Part shown: positions 62,310 through 64,000 of the stretch, piece by piece | Layout of the letters: each line of letters opens with the position of its first letter | Numbering within the stretch: the first letter of the stretch is position 1 | Source of the DNA: Carnegiea gigantea | Taxonomy: Eukaryota > Streptophyta > Magnoliopsida > Caryophyllales > Cactaceae | Length of the DNA: 64,000 bases | Assembly (NCBI GenBank): GCA_029747015.1 | Contig: JAKOGI010000347.1 | Span: 1 to 64,000, forward strand | Direction: 5' to 3' | The notes under the pieces: model-generated | The model's database searches: none | What the model saw: only the letters and a program-made list of their open reading frames with translations | Told to the model about the DNA's origin: nothing | Program-made: the position numbers and the translations under genes

Positions 62310-64000
62310 ATGCATATCGATCTGAATAAAATCCCAGATGAAAATTATGAACCTTTCATTGGTCAAACATTCGATAGCGAAGAAGAAGCTCTTCTTTTCT
62401 ATAGAAATTATGCTGAACGACATGGTTTTGGAATTCGTAAAGATCGATATGATAAAAAAAAAAAAAACAAGATAGTGAGGCATGATTTGTCTTGTCATCA
62501 AGGAAGGAAAAAGTCTATCAAAGTAATTGATGCATTCAAAGATCAAAGGAGAAGGGAGTCCTCCAGATGTAAGTGCAATGCTAATATGCGTATCACTGTA
62601 AGGAGAGTCTTTGAAATATTCCCCGAAGAATGGCATGTGTCGAGGTTTGTCAAACAAAATAAGCATGAACTTCTTTTTCCTCATGAAACGCATCTTCTCC
62701 CATGTAATAGAGTTATCACACCTGAGGATGAAGAAAAAATTTTGTTATACAAGGAAGCTGGACTCTTAGTCAGACAGATTATTCGAGTTATGGAGCTTAA
62801 AAAAAAGGTCGAACATGGTGGTCTTCCATTCATTGAAAAGAATATCTGCAATATGTTTACGAAGGTGAAGAAAATGATTGCACCTGATGATGCCATGGAC
62901 TTGATTGAGAGCATGAAATTAGCAAAGGAAAAAAATATCAAGTTTCAATATGCATACACCATAGATGAAGACATGAGACTTGAACACCTATTTTGATGTC
63001 CTGTTCAAAGTTTCGATTGGTATCACAAGTATGGTAATGTTGTCGTCTTTGATACCACTTACAAAGTTAATGCCCATGACATGCCTTGTGCAATATTCGT
63101 GGGCATCGACAACCACGGAAACACCATTCTATTTGGATGTGCAATCTTACACAATGAAACTGCATCTACTTTTAAGTGGTTAATGAAGGTTTTTTTTCTT
63201 TCCTTTTTTTTCATATATGTACGTATACATATCTTTTTATTTTTAAACTTTGAAATCTTTATTCTAATGTACCATTCTATTTCAAATGCAGACTTTTGTT
63301 CAAGCATTGAGAAAGCCTCCAAAGACAATTATAACAGATCAAGATCCATGGATATCTGAAGCAATTGCAAGTGAAATGCCTACTACCAAGCATAGCTATT
63401 GTATATGGCATGTCACATCGAAGTTTGGTGGTTGGTTCACGGCTCTCTTTTGCAATGAGTATCAGAATTGGTGTGGTGAGTTTTACATGTTATACAAGTT
63501 GAACTCCCTCGAAGAATTTGAGCATAATTGGCCTTTAACAATCAAGAAATACAACTTGCAAAATAATAAGCATGTCAAAGGTCTATAACAAATCAAACAC
63601 GTCTGGGCACCGACCGTGATTATTTTTTCATACGGATGACAATGACAGGTTGATTGGAAAGTATAAATGCTTTCATCAAGAGATTTATTTCTTCTCACAC
63701 CAGTTTGATGGACTTCTTTAAACAGGTTCGTATCTTCTTTTTTGCATTTTTTTTCTATTAATATCAAGTTTGCAGAGATAGCACTAATACCTTCTTGAAT
63801 TTTTTTCTATTAATATTTTAGATGGATGTTGCAATTAAAGAGATAGAGCTTAAGCGTACACATAATAATATGACTGCTAAAGTTAGACCAACTTCTCGGA
63901 AAACAAGGTCACCGCTAGAAGAGCAAGCTTTTCAAATGCTCACACCGTTTGCTTTCAAAACGTTTCAAGAAGAAATTGAGAAAGCAAGCTAATATTCACT
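62310..64000 (+). pseudogene. FAR1-RELATED SEQUENCE (FRS) family gene, broken, right end outside window
   Basis: FHY3/FAR1 proteins are MULE-transposase-derived transcription factors in light and other signalling. Exon 1 (62310-63188) gives the FAR1 DNA-binding domain: PFIGQTFDSEEEALLFYRNY, RKDRYD, CKCNANMRITV, then the transposase-like core VVFDTTYKVN near 63045 and FVGIDNHGNTILFGCA. Intron 63189-63291, exon 2 from 63292 with KTIITDQDPWISEAIASEMP and YCIWHVTSKFGGWF, intron 63726-63821, exon 3 from 63822 with SPLEEQAFQMLTPFAF. A TGA at 62994-62996 replaces an expected Trp, a TAA lies at 63586-63588, and a frameshift follows near 63605. The SWIM zinc finger lies outside the window. It could instead be a decayed MULE transposase, but the FRS pattern is strong. 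Confidence 0.82.

Overview
The window looks like nuclear DNA of a flowering plant, most probably a eudicot. The evidence is split genes with GT-AG introns, long AT-rich spacers, (TA)n and (ATT)n microsatellites, and nested plant transposon families: Ty1/copia including SIRE-type, Ty3/gypsy, LINE, tRNA-derived SINE, hAT, CACTA and Tourist-like MITEs. I cannot name the species. Only one gene appears intact: a cytokinin-independent hybrid histidine kinase of the AHK5/CKI2 type on the minus strand (coding exons between 25550 and 30779, 11 exons, 982 codons, all phosphorelay residues present). A second host-type gene, a FAR1-RELATED SEQUENCE (FRS) relative at the right edge (from 62310), is broken and runs off the window.

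Layout. 1-6.6 kb: a decayed copia gag split by a 5'-truncated LINE (2651-4750, matching 11-base flanks) and a 695-base hAT-type element (4986-5680, 8-base flanks). 6.6-13.4 kb: AT-rich spacer, then a decayed gypsy gag-protease-RT-RNase H. 14.5-22.2 kb: what I read as one very large gypsy-type solo LTR (TGTAAC...GTTACA, 5-base flanks ATAAA) carrying three tandem units of about 1.15 kb and the 3' end plus LTR of a SIRE-type copia element. 22.5-24.7 kb: a hAT transposase pseudogene split by a 390-base Tourist-like MITE with TTA flanks. 25.0-31.6 kb: a CACTA end fragment, then AHK5 and its promoter. 31.6-37.4 kb: gene-free spacer with microsatellites, GGGTCGGG-rich repeats, a GTTGAAGTGG-type minisatellite and a SINE.

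37.4-44.9 kb: a non-autonomous CACTA-like element hosting a complete but inactivated copia element (37607-42723, 230-base LTRs, CAAAC flanks). 45-48.6 kb: a minus-strand copia pol pseudogene. 48.7-52.5 and 58.2-62.1 kb: two members of one LTR retrotransposon family that carry a gag-like region but no recognisable pol. Between them lie a fold-back element, a LINE endonuclease fragment, a 62-base near-perfect palindrome, a LINE tail and a second SINE.

The genes do not form an operon or pathway. The picture is one functional signalling gene surrounded by layered transposon insertions whose order can often be read from target-site duplications. I found no convincing new enzymatic system. The most interesting items are the pol-less family, the oversized LTR with internal tandem repeats, and several long palindromes. 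All boundaries and splice sites are read by eye, without alignment or database search.
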